Shown: one piece after another, positions 7,804 to 17,269 of the stretch
Layout of the letters: every line of letters starts with the position of its first letter
How positions within the stretch are numbered: position 1 is the stretch's first letter
Source: Nocardia carnea
GTDB lineage: Bacteria; Actinomycetota; Actinomycetes; Mycobacteriales; Mycobacteriaceae
DNA length: 64,000 nucleotides
Assembly: GCF_029868855.1 (NCBI RefSeq)
Contig: NZ_JARWOV010000194.1
Location: 1-64,000 of the forward strand
Reading direction: 5' to 3'
The notes under the pieces: model-generated
What the model saw: only the letters and a program-made list of their open reading frames with translations
Database searches by the model: none
Told to the model about the DNA's origin: nothing
Position numbers and translations under genes: made by a program

Positions 7804-10059
7804 ATGGCGTGGCAGTTGTTCCGGCTCGGCCGCTGGTCGTTCGTGCACCGCAGGGTGGTGGCGGCGATCTGGGTGGTGCTGCTCGCCGTCCTGGCGATCG
7901 GAGCGGCGACGTTGTCCGGGAAGACCAGCGACAAGTTCGAGCTGCCCGGTATCGAATCAACACAGGCCTTCGAACTCATCGAACAGCGCAGCCCACAGGC
8001 CGCCCCGGACGGCGCGACCGCGCGCGTGGTGTTCGAGGCACCCGCGGGCCGATCGCTCACCGAGCCGTCCTACAACTCCGCGGTTGCCACGGCGTTGCGC
8101 GAACTCGCCACCGAGAACGTGCAATCGGTGGCCGATCCCTTCGCCGGAGGCACCCTCTCCCCAGACGGCCGCGTCGGCTACGCCGCGGTGACCTACAGCA
8201 AAACCGCGAACGAACTGGCCGACGCCGACCGGTCGGCGCTGGAAACCGCCGCCCACAACGCGGAAGACGCAGGCATGGACGTCGCCATCGGCGGTGACGC
8301 CCTGAGTGAATTCGAGATGCCGCTGGCCGAGGTGGTAGGTATCGCGGTCGCGCTGGTAGTACTCGCCGTCACCTTCGGATCGCTGGTGGCCGCGGGGATG
8401 CCGCTGCTGACCGCACTCGTGGGTGTCGGCATCGGCGTGCTCGCCATCACCACCCTCACCGGATTCGTCGAACTCGGCTCCACGACCCCGGCCCTGGGCA
8501 CCATGCTCGGCCTCGCGGTCGGGATCGACTACGCCCTGTTCATCATGTCCCGTTACCAGAGCGAGGTGCGCGCCGGACGTTCGCTCGAGGAAGCGGCCGG
8601 GCGAGCGGTCGGCACCGCCGGATCCGCTGTGGTCTTCGCCGGTGCCACGGTCATCATCGCCCTGGTCGGTCTGGCGGTGTGCAATATCGGGTTCCTCACC
8701 CAGATGGGCCTGGCCGGCGCCTTCACAGTCGCGATCGCGGTACTCATCTCCCTCACGCTGCTCCCGGCAATCCTCGGCTTCGCCGGCGACAAGGTCATGA
8801 AGGGGAAGCCGCGCTACCTGAAGCAGCAGACCGGCGACACGGAATTCCGCACCCACGGCCGCCGCTGGGTGGAAGGTATCGCCCGGCACAAATGGCTCGC
8901 CCTGGCCGGCGGTATCGCGGTCGCCGCGGTGGCCGCGATACCGATGGCCTCCATGCAGCTCGCACTGCCCGACGATTCCAGCAAACCCGCCGGCAGCGAC
9001 GCCCGCATCGCCTACGACCTGATCTCGGAGAACTTCGGCGCGGGCGCCAACGGCCCGCTCGTCGTGGTCGTCGACACCGCGAATGCGGCCGACCCCGCGG
9101 CGGCCGTGCAGACGGTCACCGAGGATCTGCAGAACATGGCCGGCCGCGCGGATTCCGATATCGCCACCGTCGTGCCGGCGATCACCAGCGATACCCCGCA
9201 GGCCCGGCAGATCTTCGCCCAGCAGCTCGAGACGGTCCGGTTCGCCACGGTCACCGTCATCCCCGCCTCCGGCCCGTCGGATCAGGCCACCAAGGACCTG
9301 GTCGCCGATATCCGCACCACCGTCGCCGATCTGCCGGCCGAGACCGGCGCCCGCGCCCTGGTCACCGGACAGACCGCGGTCGGCGTCGATATCGCCGACA
9401 AGCTCACCCAGGTGTTCCCGCTCTATCTCGCCGTGGTGGTGGGCTTGGCGATCTTCCTGCTGATCGCGGTGTTCCGCTCGATCTGGGTCCCGATCAAGGC
9501 CGCACTGGGCTTCCTGCTCTCGGTCGGTGTCTCGCTCGGTGCCACGGTCGCGGTCTTCCAGTGGGGCTGGCTGAACGAACTCGTCGGCCTGGACACCACC
9601 AGCCCGGTGCTGTTCATCCTGCCGATCCTGCTGACCGGAATCCTGTTCGGTCTGGCGATGGACTACGAGGTCTTCCTCGTCACCCGAATGCGGGAGGCCT
9701 ACGTCCACGGAACTCCCGCGCGCCGGGCGGTGATCGACGGGTTCGCCCACAGTGCCCGCGTGGTGGTCGCCGCGGCGATCATCATGATCGGGGTCTTCGC
9801 CGGATTCGCCCTCGTCGACGACGTCATCCTGAAATCCATCGGTTTCGCCCTCGCCGTCGGTGTGCTGGCGGATGCCTTCCTGGTCCGTATGCTCATCGTT
9901 CCCGCGGTCATGCTGATCGTGGGCGAGCGGATCTGGTGGATGCCGAAATGGCTGTCACCACTCGTGCCCGCCTTCGATATCGAAGGCGAAGGACTCGCGA
10001 AGCGGCTCGATACGGCACCTGCCGAACCCACCGCGGAGCGAGTGCTCACCGGCAGCTGA
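7804..10059 (+). CDS. MMPL/RND-family exporter
   Basis: 751 residues with about 12 membrane helices in two halves, each with an extracytoplasmic loop domain, the MmpL/HpnN architecture. The proton-relay Asp-Tyr pairs are present in both halves: GIDYALFIMSRYQ (D242, Y243) and MDYEVFLVTRMRE (D620, Y621). The N-terminus MAWQLFRLGRWSFVHRR is typical of actinobacterial members. A GGAGGA site precedes ATG. Members export lipids, siderophores or drugs; the substrate cannot be read from sequence. Expression is probably controlled by the divergent TetR protein through two operators. Confidence 0.9.
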   Translation: MAWQLFRLGRWSFVHRRVVAAIWVVLLAVLAIGAATLSGKTSDKFELPGIESTQAFELIEQRSPQAAPDGATARVVFEAPAGRSLTEPSYNSAVATALRELATENVQSVADPFAGGTLSPDGRVGYAAVTYSKTANELADADRSALETAAHNAEDAGMDVAIGGDALSEFEMPLAEVVGIAVALVVLAVTFGSLVAAGMPLLTALVGVGIGVLAITTLTGFVELGSTTPALGTMLGLAVGIDYALFIMSRYQSEVRAGRSLEEAAGRAVGTAGSAVVFAGATVIIALVGLAVCNIGFLTQMGLAGAFTVAIAVLISLTLLPAILGFAGDKVMKGKPRYLKQQTGDTEFRTHGRRWVEGIARHKWLALAGGIAVAAVAAIPMASMQLALPDDSSKPAGSDARIAYDLISENFGAGANGPLVVVVDTANAADPAAAVQTVTEDLQNMAGRADSDIATVVPAITSDTPQARQIFAQQLETVRFATVTVIPASGPSDQATKDLVADIRTTVADLPAETGARALVTGQTAVGVDIADKLTQVFPLYLAVVVGLAIFLLIAVFRSIWVPIKAALGFLLSVGVSLGATVAVFQWGWLNELVGLDTTSPVLFILPILLTGILFGLAMDYEVFLVTRMREAYVHGTPARRAVIDGFAHSARVVVAAAIIMIGVFAGFALVDDVILKSIGFALAVGVLADAFLVRMLIVPAVMLIVGERIWWMPKWLSPLVPAFDIEGEGLAKRLDTAPAEPTAERVLTGS

Positions 10060-10144
10060 GCAGCACCCTTCCGGACCGCGGCCGTAGCCGAACCGCAACC
10101 TCTCGATTGTGTGGGCGGCGCGGTCGCGGGGTACGCGGATCGGC

Positions 10145-10762
10145 GTGGTCACTGTGGATTCGATACGGGACGGCACAGCCCGCCGGGAGGCCCGCCGCCC
10201 CGCACGCAAGCTCGCGTGGTGGATGGCGGTCCTCACGGCGGCTGCACTGGTCACCGGGTGCGGGGCCGGGCAGGAAGCCCAGACCGCCGAACACGAGGCG
10301 GCGGTCAACGGCACGGACGGAAGTATCGGCGCCATCGACTTGGAGAATGTCTACCTGCAGGCCGAGGCCACCGATCAGCCGGCCGGTTACACCGATATCC
10401 GTTTGGCGTTCACCGCTGTGAACACAAGCCGGACCGAATCCGACCGGCTCGTCGAGATCGAATCACCGGCTGCCGAATCGGTGGCGATCCAGGGGTCCGG
10501 ACCTGCGCTGGAACTGCGCCCGCAGACCAGCATCGCCGCCGGCGAACCCATCCGGAATCTCGATCCGAGTGCAGCTCCCGACCAACCGGTCACCGTTACC
10601 GTGCGGATGAAGGATCCCGGCGGAACACCCGGCCTGACCTTCCCGTTCGACTTCACTTTCGAAAAAGCCGGGACCCTCCGGCTGCCCGTCCCGTTCGACG
10701 TGTGGACGCCGAGCGAATCGCCGCCCACCCAGCGCCCGTCGCCGCCTACGACGACCCCTTGA
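10145..10762 (+). CDS. LpqE-like lipoprotein (PCuAC-related fold)
   Basis: About 205 residues if GTG 10145 is used; GTG 10154 is also possible. A hydrophobic stretch ends in the lipobox LVTGC, after which GAGQEAQTAEHEAAVNG closely recalls mycobacterial LpqE. The mature domain is a beta-sandwich with alternating VTVTVRMKDPGG and FPFDFTFEKAGT strands, in the copper-chaperone PCuAC-like superfamily, and ends in a Pro/Thr-rich tail. The Met/His copper motif of true PCuAC proteins is not evident, so metal binding is doubtful. It should be anchored to the outer face of the membrane. Confidence 0.7.
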   Translation: MVTVDSIRDGTARREARRPARKLAWWMAVLTAAALVTGCGAGQEAQTAEHEAAVNGTDGSIGAIDLENVYLQAEATDQPAGYTDIRLAFTAVNTSRTESDRLVEIESPAAESVAIQGSGPALELRPQTSIAAGEPIRNLDPSAAPDQPVTVTVRMKDPGGTPGLTFPFDFTFEKAGTLRLPVPFDVWTPSESPPTQRPSPPTTTP

Positions 10763-10881
10763 CGGGCGGAACGCTACCGCACCGAGCCCAGGCGGCGGCC
10801 CGAGCTGCACGGTAGCTGTGAATGAGCAGCGCGCATGGTCACCGCCGACACCCTCGCGCGAGAACGTGGTTCTATCGGGTC

Positions 10882-11340
10882 ATGACAGACAACAGTGCGA
10901 AATCGCGGGTCGTATCGGCAAGTCGCGAGATCGCGGCCCCGGCAGACGCAATCTTCGAGTTGATCGCAGACCCGGCGCAGCAGTCGCGGTGGGACGGCAA
11001 CGACAATCTGGCCGAGGCTCCCACCGGACAGCGCGTCTCGCGCACGGGCGAGGTGTTCACCATGACCCTCACCACCGGCGCGGTGCGCGACAATCGGGTG
11101 GTCGAATTCGAGGAGGGCCGCCGAATCGCCTGGCTGCCCGCGGAACCGGACCGGCAGCCCCCGGGACATCTGTGGCGCTGGGAGGTCGAACCCGTGAGCG
11201 AGACGAGCAGCCGCGTAACCCATACCTACGACTGGTCGCAGTTGAGCGATCCGAAACGTCTCGAACGGGCCCGGGCCACCACGGCCGACAAGCTGCAGGC
11301 CTCCCTCGACAACCTCGCCCGGCTGGCCGAGGGCCGCTGA
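10882..11340 (+). CDS. SRPBCC (polyketide cyclase/START-like) family protein
   Basis: 152 residues from ATG 10882 (MTDNSAKSRVVSASREI). The pattern of an N-terminal strand with IAAPADAIFELIADP, then WDGN and a C-terminal amphipathic helix (SLDNLARLAE) matches the helix-grip SRPBCC fold, here of the Polyketide_cyc2 type. Such proteins bind hydrophobic ligands or act as cyclases or dehydratases. No pathway neighbours identify the ligand. The longer in-frame extension upstream lacks family similarity. Confidence 0.75.
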   Translation: MTDNSAKSRVVSASREIAAPADAIFELIADPAQQSRWDGNDNLAEAPTGQRVSRTGEVFTMTLTTGAVRDNRVVEFEEGRRIAWLPAEPDRQPPGHLWRWEVEPVSETSSRVTHTYDWSQLSDPKRLERARATTADKLQASLDNLARLAEGR

Positions 11341-11410
11341 TCGCTCACGATGCCGTCGGCACCCGCACTTCGCCGATCGAAGGGAGGCCCAGGCCCTCGC
11401 AACCCGGATA

Positions 11411-12466
11411 TCAGCCCGCGGCGGCCGAGCTGCGCATCCGGCGGGCCACCCGGTCCCGCTCCTCCGCTATCGCGCGGCGGCGAGCCGACATGGCTTCGGC
11501 GGGAGACTCGTCCGCGGTGATCGCCCGGTACACGGCCACCACATCCTCGATACCCTCCCGGGCGCCGACACCGGCCGCCGGGGTGATGGCGTGGTCGGCG
11601 TCGCCCACCAGAACCACTGGTTGCGCGGGCGGCGCCGCCGGGCCGAGCGGGACATTGCGAGCGTTGGAGACGTGCACCCGCTCGGTCGCGGCCACCAGTT
11701 CGGCGGTCAACTCGCGGACCGGCGCGGGGGCCGCCGACACCACGGCTTCGGCCCACTCGCCGACGGGCCGGATTCCGGTCCCCGTGTCCGGTAGCGGTGC
11801 CCGGGTGATCCGCAGGAACCACAGGGCCGCAACAGCTCCGGGCCGCCAGATATGCCCGATGGTGGCCGCGGGGTGGGTGGCGGAACCTGAGTCGGCGTCG
11901 AAGTGTAGGACGAAAGGGTCCGTCGGGCAGTGCACCGCGCGCTCCGTCATCCCGTAGACCACCACATCCCCCGCATATTCCGTGCACCGGTGCGGTTCGA
12001 TACCGGCGCGTGCCACCGAATCGATACCGTCGGCGCCGATCACGAGTGCCTTGGTTTGCACCGTGCTGTCGCCGAACCGGAGGAGGGTGCCGTCGACGGG
12101 ATCCACCCGGACCTCGCGGACGGGGTCGCCGTACCGGATTTCGGCGCCGGCGTCCACCGCGAACCGGTTCAGCACCGCCATCAGATCGCGGCGCAGCCAG
12201 AAGCGGTGCCCTTCGCTGGGACGCCGCCGGGTCGCACCGTCGTCCGGGGTGTAGCGCAGTTCGTCGAGCGGGTACGACGCGTCATGGAGATCTTGCTCCG
12301 GCACACCGAGCTCGATCAGGCCGCTATGCCCGCGACCGTCGAGGATCAGGAACGCCCCGCCGCCTTCGCCACTGCGCTGTTCGTAGACGGTGACCGGCCG
12401 CCCGGATCCCGCGAGCGCACCGGCCAATGCGGTTCCGGCGATTCCACCGCCGAGGACAGTGACCAT
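11411..12466 (-). CDS. FAD-dependent aromatic-type monooxygenase
   Basis: 351 residues from the ATG giving MVTVLGGGIAGTALAG. The dinucleotide motif GGGIAG is at residues 6-11, and the second FAD motif VVLVGDADHAITPAAG (about 283-298) is the GD/DxxHxxxP signature of the PHBH/UbiH group A flavoprotein monooxygenases. It probably hydroxylates a small aromatic or polyketide-like compound with NAD(P)H and O2. The frame remains open for 107 codons upstream without family similarity, so those were excluded. It is transcribed in the same direction as the LysR gene but 317 bp away. Confidence 0.8.
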   Translation of the reverse strand: MVTVLGGGIAGTALAGALAGSGRPVTVYEQRSGEGGGAFLILDGRGHSGLIELGVPEQDLHDASYPLDELRYTPDDGATRRRPSEGHRFWLRRDLMAVLNRFAVDAGAEIRYGDPVREVRVDPVDGTLLRFGDSTVQTKALVIGADGIDSVARAGIEPHRCTEYAGDVVVYGMTERAVHCPTDPFVLHFDADSGSATHPAATIGHIWRPGAVAALWFLRITRAPLPDTGTGIRPVGEWAEAVVSAAPAPVRELTAELVAATERVHVSNARNVPLGPAAPPAQPVVLVGDADHAITPAAGVGAREGIEDVVAVYRAITADESPAEAMSARRRAIAEERDRVARRMRSSAAAG

Positions 12467-12783
12467 CCTGAATCCTTCCGTTGCTGTACGCGGCCGGGCG
12501 CCGGTTCTCGCCGGGGCAGCTTCCGTTCGAGCAGATCGCCGCCGCGGCGCACCGATCGGCGCCGTGCCGGAGTTGTCCGGGTATCGAATACCTTTTGTGC
12601 CCAAGGGTTCCGGTGCGGTCACGAGGAGCATTTCGTAATACGCAGTGAGACCGACCTTAACCGACCGCGGCTCGACACATCGCGACATGGGCGTGGCCCG
12701 TACCGGTGTTTCCGGCCCGTGCGCATCGGGTAGCCGCGGCCGGCGCCGGGGCACGGTATGACTCCGCCGGGTAGTTCGCCTCG
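12467..12783. other. Non-coding gap between LysR gene and FAD monooxygenase
   Basis: 317 bp with both neighbours on the minus strand. It contains an AT-richer patch around 12630-12662 (TTTCGTAATACGCAGTGAGA), which could hold the monooxygenase promoter. The minus-strand frame of the monooxygenase is open across the gap, but the composition of the predicted peptide (Arg/Pro/Thr-rich) does not look like a real protein. I see no convincing gene or terminator here. Confidence 0.5.
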
Positions 12784-13701
12784 TCACGAAGGCGAGGCGA
12801 ACTCCGCGGCGATGGCGTCGACAGCGTGCATTCCGGCGGCGACCAGCGGATGTCCCGCACTACCGCGGCGGGTTCCGGCGATAATCGTGCGAACCGGCCG
12901 GACGCTGCCTCGCAGCGGCAGCCGGACCACCGGGTGCTCCGCGGGGATCGGGACGAGCCGCGGCAGCAGGCAGACCCCGAATCCATACGCGACCGCGGCA
13001 GATACCGCGAACCACTCCTTCACATGGTGGGTGATGTGCGGCGTGAAACCGGCGGCGGCACAGGCGGCGACGAGCAGATCGTAGGAGTCGTTGTGCGCCG
13101 GTTCGGCGATCCACGCCTCGGTCCGGGCGTCGGCCAGGGCGACTTCGGCCTGTTCGGTGAGCGGGTGACCGTACGGCACGAGCAGATCCTGCACATCCTC
13201 GAAAAGCACGCGCTGCTCGTAGCGCGGATCACCGGCGGGCGGGGTGTGTGCCGCCGGAAGCGTCAGCGCGATATCGGCGCGGCCCGCCAGCAGTTCCCGG
13301 AAACAGTCTTCACTTTCCAGCTCACCCACATGGACGGTGATGCCGGGATGGCTCTCACGCAGCCGCGCCGCGGCCGGCAGCAGCAGTGCGGCGACGGCCG
13401 AAGACACCCCGCACACGCGGAGATTCCCGGTCAGCGCGTTACCGCGGGCGGCGATATCGGCGCGGGCGGCCTCCCAGCGCGCACCGAGATCGTCGGCATG
13501 GGCGAGCAGTGCGTACGCCGCGGGAGTCAGCTCCACGTTGCGGCCCGTCCTGGACAGCAACGGCACGCCGATTTCCTCGGTCAGCGCCCGTAGCTGCTGG
13601 GACACCGCGGAGGGCGTCACATGCAGGTCGGCGGCCGCAGCAGTGACGGTGCCGCGTTCGGCGAGTACCCGCAACACCAGCAGCCGGCGCAGATCCATCA
13701 T
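12784..13701 (-). CDS. LysR-family transcriptional regulator
   Basis: 305 residues. The N-terminal winged helix-turn-helix spans about residues 4-62 (VLAERGTVTAAAADLHVTPS, then AVSQQLRALTEEIG) and is followed by the two-lobed periplasmic-binding-like effector domain. There are two adjacent Met codons at the start (13701 or 13698). It is divergent from an EamA exporter 75 bp away, a standard LysR/exporter arrangement, so the likely target is that gene. The effector is unknown. Confidence 0.88.
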   Translation of the reverse strand: MMDLRRLLVLRVLAERGTVTAAAADLHVTPSAVSQQLRALTEEIGVPLLSRTGRNVELTPAAYALLAHADDLGARWEAARADIAARGNALTGNLRVCGVSSAVAALLLPAAARLRESHPGITVHVGELESEDCFRELLAGRADIALTLPAAHTPPAGDPRYEQRVLFEDVQDLLVPYGHPLTEQAEVALADARTEAWIAEPAHNDSYDLLVAACAAAGFTPHITHHVKEWFAVSAAVAYGFGVCLLPRLVPIPAEHPVVRLPLRGSVRPVRTIIAGTRRGSAGHPLVAAGMHAVDAIAAEFASPS

Positions 13702-13775
13702 GAAGAGTACGCTAAACGATTTCCTTTCTGTTCTTTCGATGGACCTGAATCGCTGGCGTCGCCAGGCTGGATGCT

Positions 13776-14633
13776 GTGGTTCCCGCTCCGCTTCTGGTTG
13801 TCACCGCGGCCCTGTGTACCCAGTCCGGCCAGGCCGTGGGCAAGTACTTGTTCGGCAGGATCGAACCCGTAGGAGTCCTCGCCCTGCGCCTCGGGATCGC
13901 GGCGGCGGTGCTGCTCGTGGTCTTCCGCCCGATCCGCCTGCCGCGGACCGGACGGGAGCGTGTGCTGGTGGCGGGGCTGGGAGTCGCCGTCGCGGGTATG
14001 AATCTGATCTACCCCGCACTGTGGTATCTGCCGCTCGGTATCGCCGGCACCATTCAACTGCTGGGTCCGCTGTCCGTAGCGCTGGCCGGTTCTCGTCGCC
14101 TCCCCAACCTGCTGATCGCCGGTGTGGTGGCCGCGGGCCTGTGGCTGGTGCGCGATCCGGATTCCGGCGCACTGGCATGGCAAGGGTTCGTACTCGCCGG
14201 ACTCTCGGCTGTCGCGATGGCCGCGTATCTGCTGCTCTCCCGTGCGCTGGCGGCGGCACTCGGCCATTCCGGGCTGGCCTGCGGTCTCGTCGTCGCCGCC
14301 GGGCTGGGCGTACCGGCGGGCCTGGGCAGCAGTGGATTCGACATATTTCAGCCGTCGGTGCTGATGATCGGCGCGGCCGTCGCACTCTTGTCCGCGGTGA
14401 TTCCGTACTCCCTGGAAATGGCCGCCCTTACTCGGCTTCCCGCGTCCACGGTCGCCGTCCTGCTGTGCCTGGAGCCGGTGGTCGCCGCGGGCGCGGGTCT
14501 CATCGTCCTCGGCGAGACCCTGTCCGTTCAGCGGTGGGCGGGCATGTGCTGTATCTGTGCCGCGACCGCCGCCGCCACTGTCCGCAACGCACGTGAGCCG
14601 GCGGTTGTCTCCGGAAGCGACGACTTTCGGTGA
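13776..14633 (+). CDS. EamA/DMT-family transporter (RhtA-like exporter)
   Basis: 285 residues with ten predicted membrane helices in two homologous EamA halves, e.g. VGVLALRLGIAAAVLLVVF in the first and VAVLLCLEPVVAAGAGLIVL in the second. The second half carries the P-rich LEPV motif typical of RhtA-type amino-acid or metabolite exporters. GTG 13776 places the first helix at the N-terminus. It is divergent from the LysR regulator. The substrate is unknown, but amino acids or derivatives fit the family. Confidence 0.85.
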   Translation: MVPAPLLVVTAALCTQSGQAVGKYLFGRIEPVGVLALRLGIAAAVLLVVFRPIRLPRTGRERVLVAGLGVAVAGMNLIYPALWYLPLGIAGTIQLLGPLSVALAGSRRLPNLLIAGVVAAGLWLVRDPDSGALAWQGFVLAGLSAVAMAAYLLLSRALAAALGHSGLACGLVVAAGLGVPAGLGSSGFDIFQPSVLMIGAAVALLSAVIPYSLEMAALTRLPASTVAVLLCLEPVVAAGAGLIVLGETLSVQRWAGMCCICAATAAATVRNAREPAVVSGSDDFR

Positions 14634-14667
14634 TCCGCGGACCGATGCGGCACAAATATCGGAGGTG

Positions 14668-15447
14668 TCAGAGGATCCGGCTCAGGAATTGCCGGGTGCG
14701 TGGATGTTCGGGGTGATCGAAGAACTGCTGTGGCGGTGCGTCCTCCACGATCTTGCCGTCGCTCATGAACACCACCCGGTCGGCCGCCGCTTTCGCGAAA
14801 CCCATCTCGTGGCTCACCACGACCATCGTCATTCCCTCGTCGCGCAGGCGCAGCATGACATCGAGAACTTCGTTGACCATCTCGGGGTCGAGCGCGGAGG
14901 TCGGTTCGTCGAAGAGCATGACCTCCGGTTTCATCGCCAGCGCCCGGGCGATGGCGACGCGCTGCTGCTGGCCGCCGGACAGCTGCGAAGGGTAGTTCTC
15001 CCCCTTGTCCGCGAGACCCACCATATCGAGGAGTTCCTGTGCTCTGCTGCGTGCCGTATCGGCCGCGGTGCCCAGTACGTACCGGGGACCGGACGCGACG
15101 TTCTCGAGGGCGGTCATCATCGGGAACAGATTGAAGTTCTGGAACACCATGCCCGTGTGGTGGCGCTGTTTCGCGATCTGCGCCTCCGAGAGTGGGGTGC
15201 GCTTACCGTCGTCGGAGAACCCCATCATCTCGCCGCAGACGCGCACCGTTCCCGACTCGATCGTCTCGAGGCAGTTCAAAGTGCGCAACAAGGTGCTCTT
15301 CCCACTGCCCGAGGGGCCCAGAAGCAGTACGACCTCACCTTTCTCCACCGCGAAGTCGATATCGTCGAGGACGACGAGATCGTTGTACGCCTTGGTCATA
15401 TTGCGGACCTCGATCATCTTCGGGGTCGTTTCCGTCGTACTGGTCAT
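14668..15447 (-). CDS. Polar amino-acid ABC transporter, ATP-binding subunit
   Basis: 259 residues from ATG 15447. The Walker A is GPSGSGKST (about 45-53), the signature [15 protein letters not shown] (about 149-163) and Walker [15 protein letters not shown] follow, with switch His in VVSHEMGFA. It is the GlnQ/HisP subtype, which lacks C-terminal extensions. The start overlaps the permease stop by 4 bases. It is the last gene of the binding protein-permease-ATPase operon, probably repressed through the palindrome at 17146-17165. Confidence 0.93.
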   Translation of the reverse strand: MTSTTETTPKMIEVRNMTKAYNDLVVLDDIDFAVEKGEVVLLLGPSGSGKSTLLRTLNCLETIESGTVRVCGEMMGFSDDGKRTPLSEAQIAKQRHHTGMVFQNFNLFPMMTALENVASGPRYVLGTAADTARSRAQELLDMVGLADKGENYPSQLSGGQQQRVAIARALAMKPEVMLFDEPTSALDPEMVNEVLDVMLRLRDEGMTMVVVSHEMGFAKAAADRVVFMSDGKIVEDAPPQQFFDHPEHPRTRQFLSRIL

Positions 15448-16184
15448 CGGTTCACTGCCTCGGCTTCCATGGCGCTGTCCGTGAGAATCTTCGTCGCCGG
15501 CCCGCCCTTGCGGCGATAGTTGCGGTCGTAACCCCGGCCCATCCGCGCTTCGATCATTCGCTGGATCAGCCCCCACAGGGTGGTCAGCACCAGGAAGTAC
15601 AGTGCGGCCGCGCACAGCCCTTCGAGCACCCGGAAGTTGACCTGCACCAGGAACTGCGTCCGGCGCAGCAGTTCCTGAACCGAGATGACCGAAACGAGTG
15701 TCGTCGTCTTCAGCAGGCCGTTGAAGCTGTTCCCGAGCGGCGGGATCATCACTCGCAGGGCTTGCGGGAGTACCACCACCCGGAAGACCTTGGCCGGTGA
15801 CATTCCCAACGCCCGTGCGGCTTCGGTCTGTCCCGCGGGAACCGACAGCAATCCCGACCGCACGATCTCGGACAGATACGCCGCTTCGTTCAGCACCAAC
15901 CCGAGCAGTGCCGCCTGGATCACGCCCAGTTTGATACCGACCTGCGGCAATCCGGTGTAGATGATCACCAGTTGCACCAGCAACGGAGTACCGCGCATCA
16001 ACCAGACGTAGAAACCGGCCACCGCACGCACCGGCAACAGCCGGGACGAGCGGGCGGCGGCGACCACGATCGCGAGCAGCAGCCCGAGGACCATGCTGAC
16101 GACGGTGAGCCAGATCGTGACCCAGGCGCCCTCCAGCAGCTGGTCACTGGTGAGAATGGAAAAGAATGCGTCCCAAGACCACAT
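15444..16184 (-). CDS. Polar amino-acid ABC transporter, permease subunit
   Basis: 246 residues. It is a HisM/GlnP-type permease with about five membrane helices, the N-terminal [20 protein letters not shown] segment and the EAA loop [20 protein letters not shown], which docks the ATPase. A single permease gene suggests a homodimeric channel. It sits between the binding-protein gene (28-bp gap) and the ATPase gene (4-base overlap). Confidence 0.93.
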   Translation of the reverse strand: MWSWDAFFSILTSDQLLEGAWVTIWLTVVSMVLGLLLAIVVAAARSSRLLPVRAVAGFYVWLMRGTPLLVQLVIIYTGLPQVGIKLGVIQAALLGLVLNEAAYLSEIVRSGLLSVPAGQTEAARALGMSPAKVFRVVVLPQALRVMIPPLGNSFNGLLKTTTLVSVISVQELLRRTQFLVQVNFRVLEGLCAAALYFLVLTTLWGLIQRMIEARMGRGYDRNYRRKGGPATKILTDSAMEAEAVNR

Positions 16185-16212
16185 GGGGAAGCCTTTCGAG
16201 TGATTCGCGCGA

Positions 16213-17073
16213 TCAGCTGTCGAGCGGTCCGGTGCTCACGGCGATATCACCCTCGTAGGCCGTGACGCCGTACTGCTCGAACAGATCGGGTAGGTAGCCG
16301 TCGCCGCGCATTTCCGACAGCACGCGGGCCACTTCGGCCGCGGATTTGCTGCCCTTGGCGAATCCCATGGCCAGCGGCGCCTCGTTGATTCCGCCTACTG
16401 CGGTTTCGAACCGTCCGTCCTGCTGGTAGAAGGACGTCACCGATTCGACGATCGAGGTGCCGTCGATCTGCCCGGCCGACAGCGCCTGGTACGCGTCGGC
16501 ATTGGTTTTGAACGTCTGGACGGTGAGCGCCGGTTTGCCCTCGGTGGCAAAACGCTCGGCGAGGGCCGTGAGGGTGTCGAATTCGTAGCCGGGCGCCTCG
16601 ACTCCGATCGTTTTGCCGGCGAGATCGTCGACGGTCGAGATCGATTCGGGGTTGCCCGCCGGCACCGAGATGGAAACCGCCTGTACCTCGTAAGGCACCA
16701 GGTCGATCGTTTCGGCGCGCTCCGGGGTGTAGAACATCCCGGTGTCGATCATGTCCCAGCGGCCGCTCTGTACGCCGGGGATCTGCGCCTCGAATTCGAT
16801 ATTGACGAATTTCGGGCGCAGGCACAGCCTTTCGGCGATTTCCTTTCCGAGATCGACCCGCATGCCGATCACTTCGCCGTCGGCGTCGACGTATTGCATG
16901 GGCGGGAGGGTGGCGTTGGTCGCGATGGTGAGCGTGCCCTCCTCGGCCAGGTCGGCGGCACCCAGGACCGGGGTGCAGTTCGCCGGGGCCGCGCTCTCGT
17001 CCGCGGCCGAACTACAGCCGGCGAGACCGGCGACCACTACCGTGGCAGCAGCGATTCCGATGATTTTGCGCAT
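16213..17073 (-). CDS. Polar amino-acid ABC transporter, substrate-binding lipoprotein
   Basis: 286 residues from ATG 17073, chosen because a GAAAGG site lies about 8 bases upstream; a Met six codons earlier is weaker. The lipobox is VAGLAGC (Cys about 20). The mature part is an SBP_bac_3 domain with EEGTLTIATNATLPPMQYVD at the front and the ligand-binding hinge segments DLAGKTIGVEAPG and ALSAGQIDGTSI. It opens the importer operon. The co-regulated DapA/DAO/hydantoinase operon suggests a cyclic or modified amino acid as ligand rather than a plain proteinogenic one; that is inference. Confidence 0.9.
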   Translation of the reverse strand: MRKIIGIAAATVVVAGLAGCSSAADESAAPANCTPVLGAADLAEEGTLTIATNATLPPMQYVDADGEVIGMRVDLGKEIAERLCLRPKFVNIEFEAQIPGVQSGRWDMIDTGMFYTPERAETIDLVPYEVQAVSISVPAGNPESISTVDDLAGKTIGVEAPGYEFDTLTALAERFATEGKPALTVQTFKTNADAYQALSAGQIDGTSIVESVTSFYQQDGRFETAVGGINEAPLAMGFAKGSKSAAEVARVLSEMRGDGYLPDLFEQYGVTAYEGDIAVSTGPLDS

Positions 17074-17145
17074 TGACGAACCTTTCGACATCGACCGCGT
17101 CGCGGCAGTGACCGGGAATATGCCCAGATGATTTCGATCGACCAT

Positions 17146-17165
17146 CTATGGGATCGATTGCATAG
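17146..17165. promoter_or_regulatory. LacI-type operator, importer copy
   Basis: CTATGGGATCGATTGCATAG: outer arms CTATG/CATAG and core ATCGAT are perfectly symmetric around a central CG, as in LacI/PurR-family operators. The reverse complement occurs at 18391-18409 with every base identical over 19 positions. It lies 73 bp upstream of the substrate-binding-protein start. Confidence 0.8.
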
Positions 17166-17269
17166 AGAGTTGCAGAATGACCGCGGACCGTCAATGCCGT
17201 TAACAAGCCCGACACGAGATACGTCAACTGTTAACGACCGGGGCGTGGCGGCCACCCGGGCCCGGGTGG

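Noticed and set aside
7957..9750. 597-codon open frame opposite the MMPL exporter gene
   Set aside because: Asp/Arg/Gly-rich low-complexity translation, fully inside a well-supported exporter gene on the other strand.
12467..12787. 107-codon N-terminal extension of the FAD monooxygenase
   Set aside because: The GGGIAG nucleotide motif must be near the N-terminus in this family; the extension has no conserved features.
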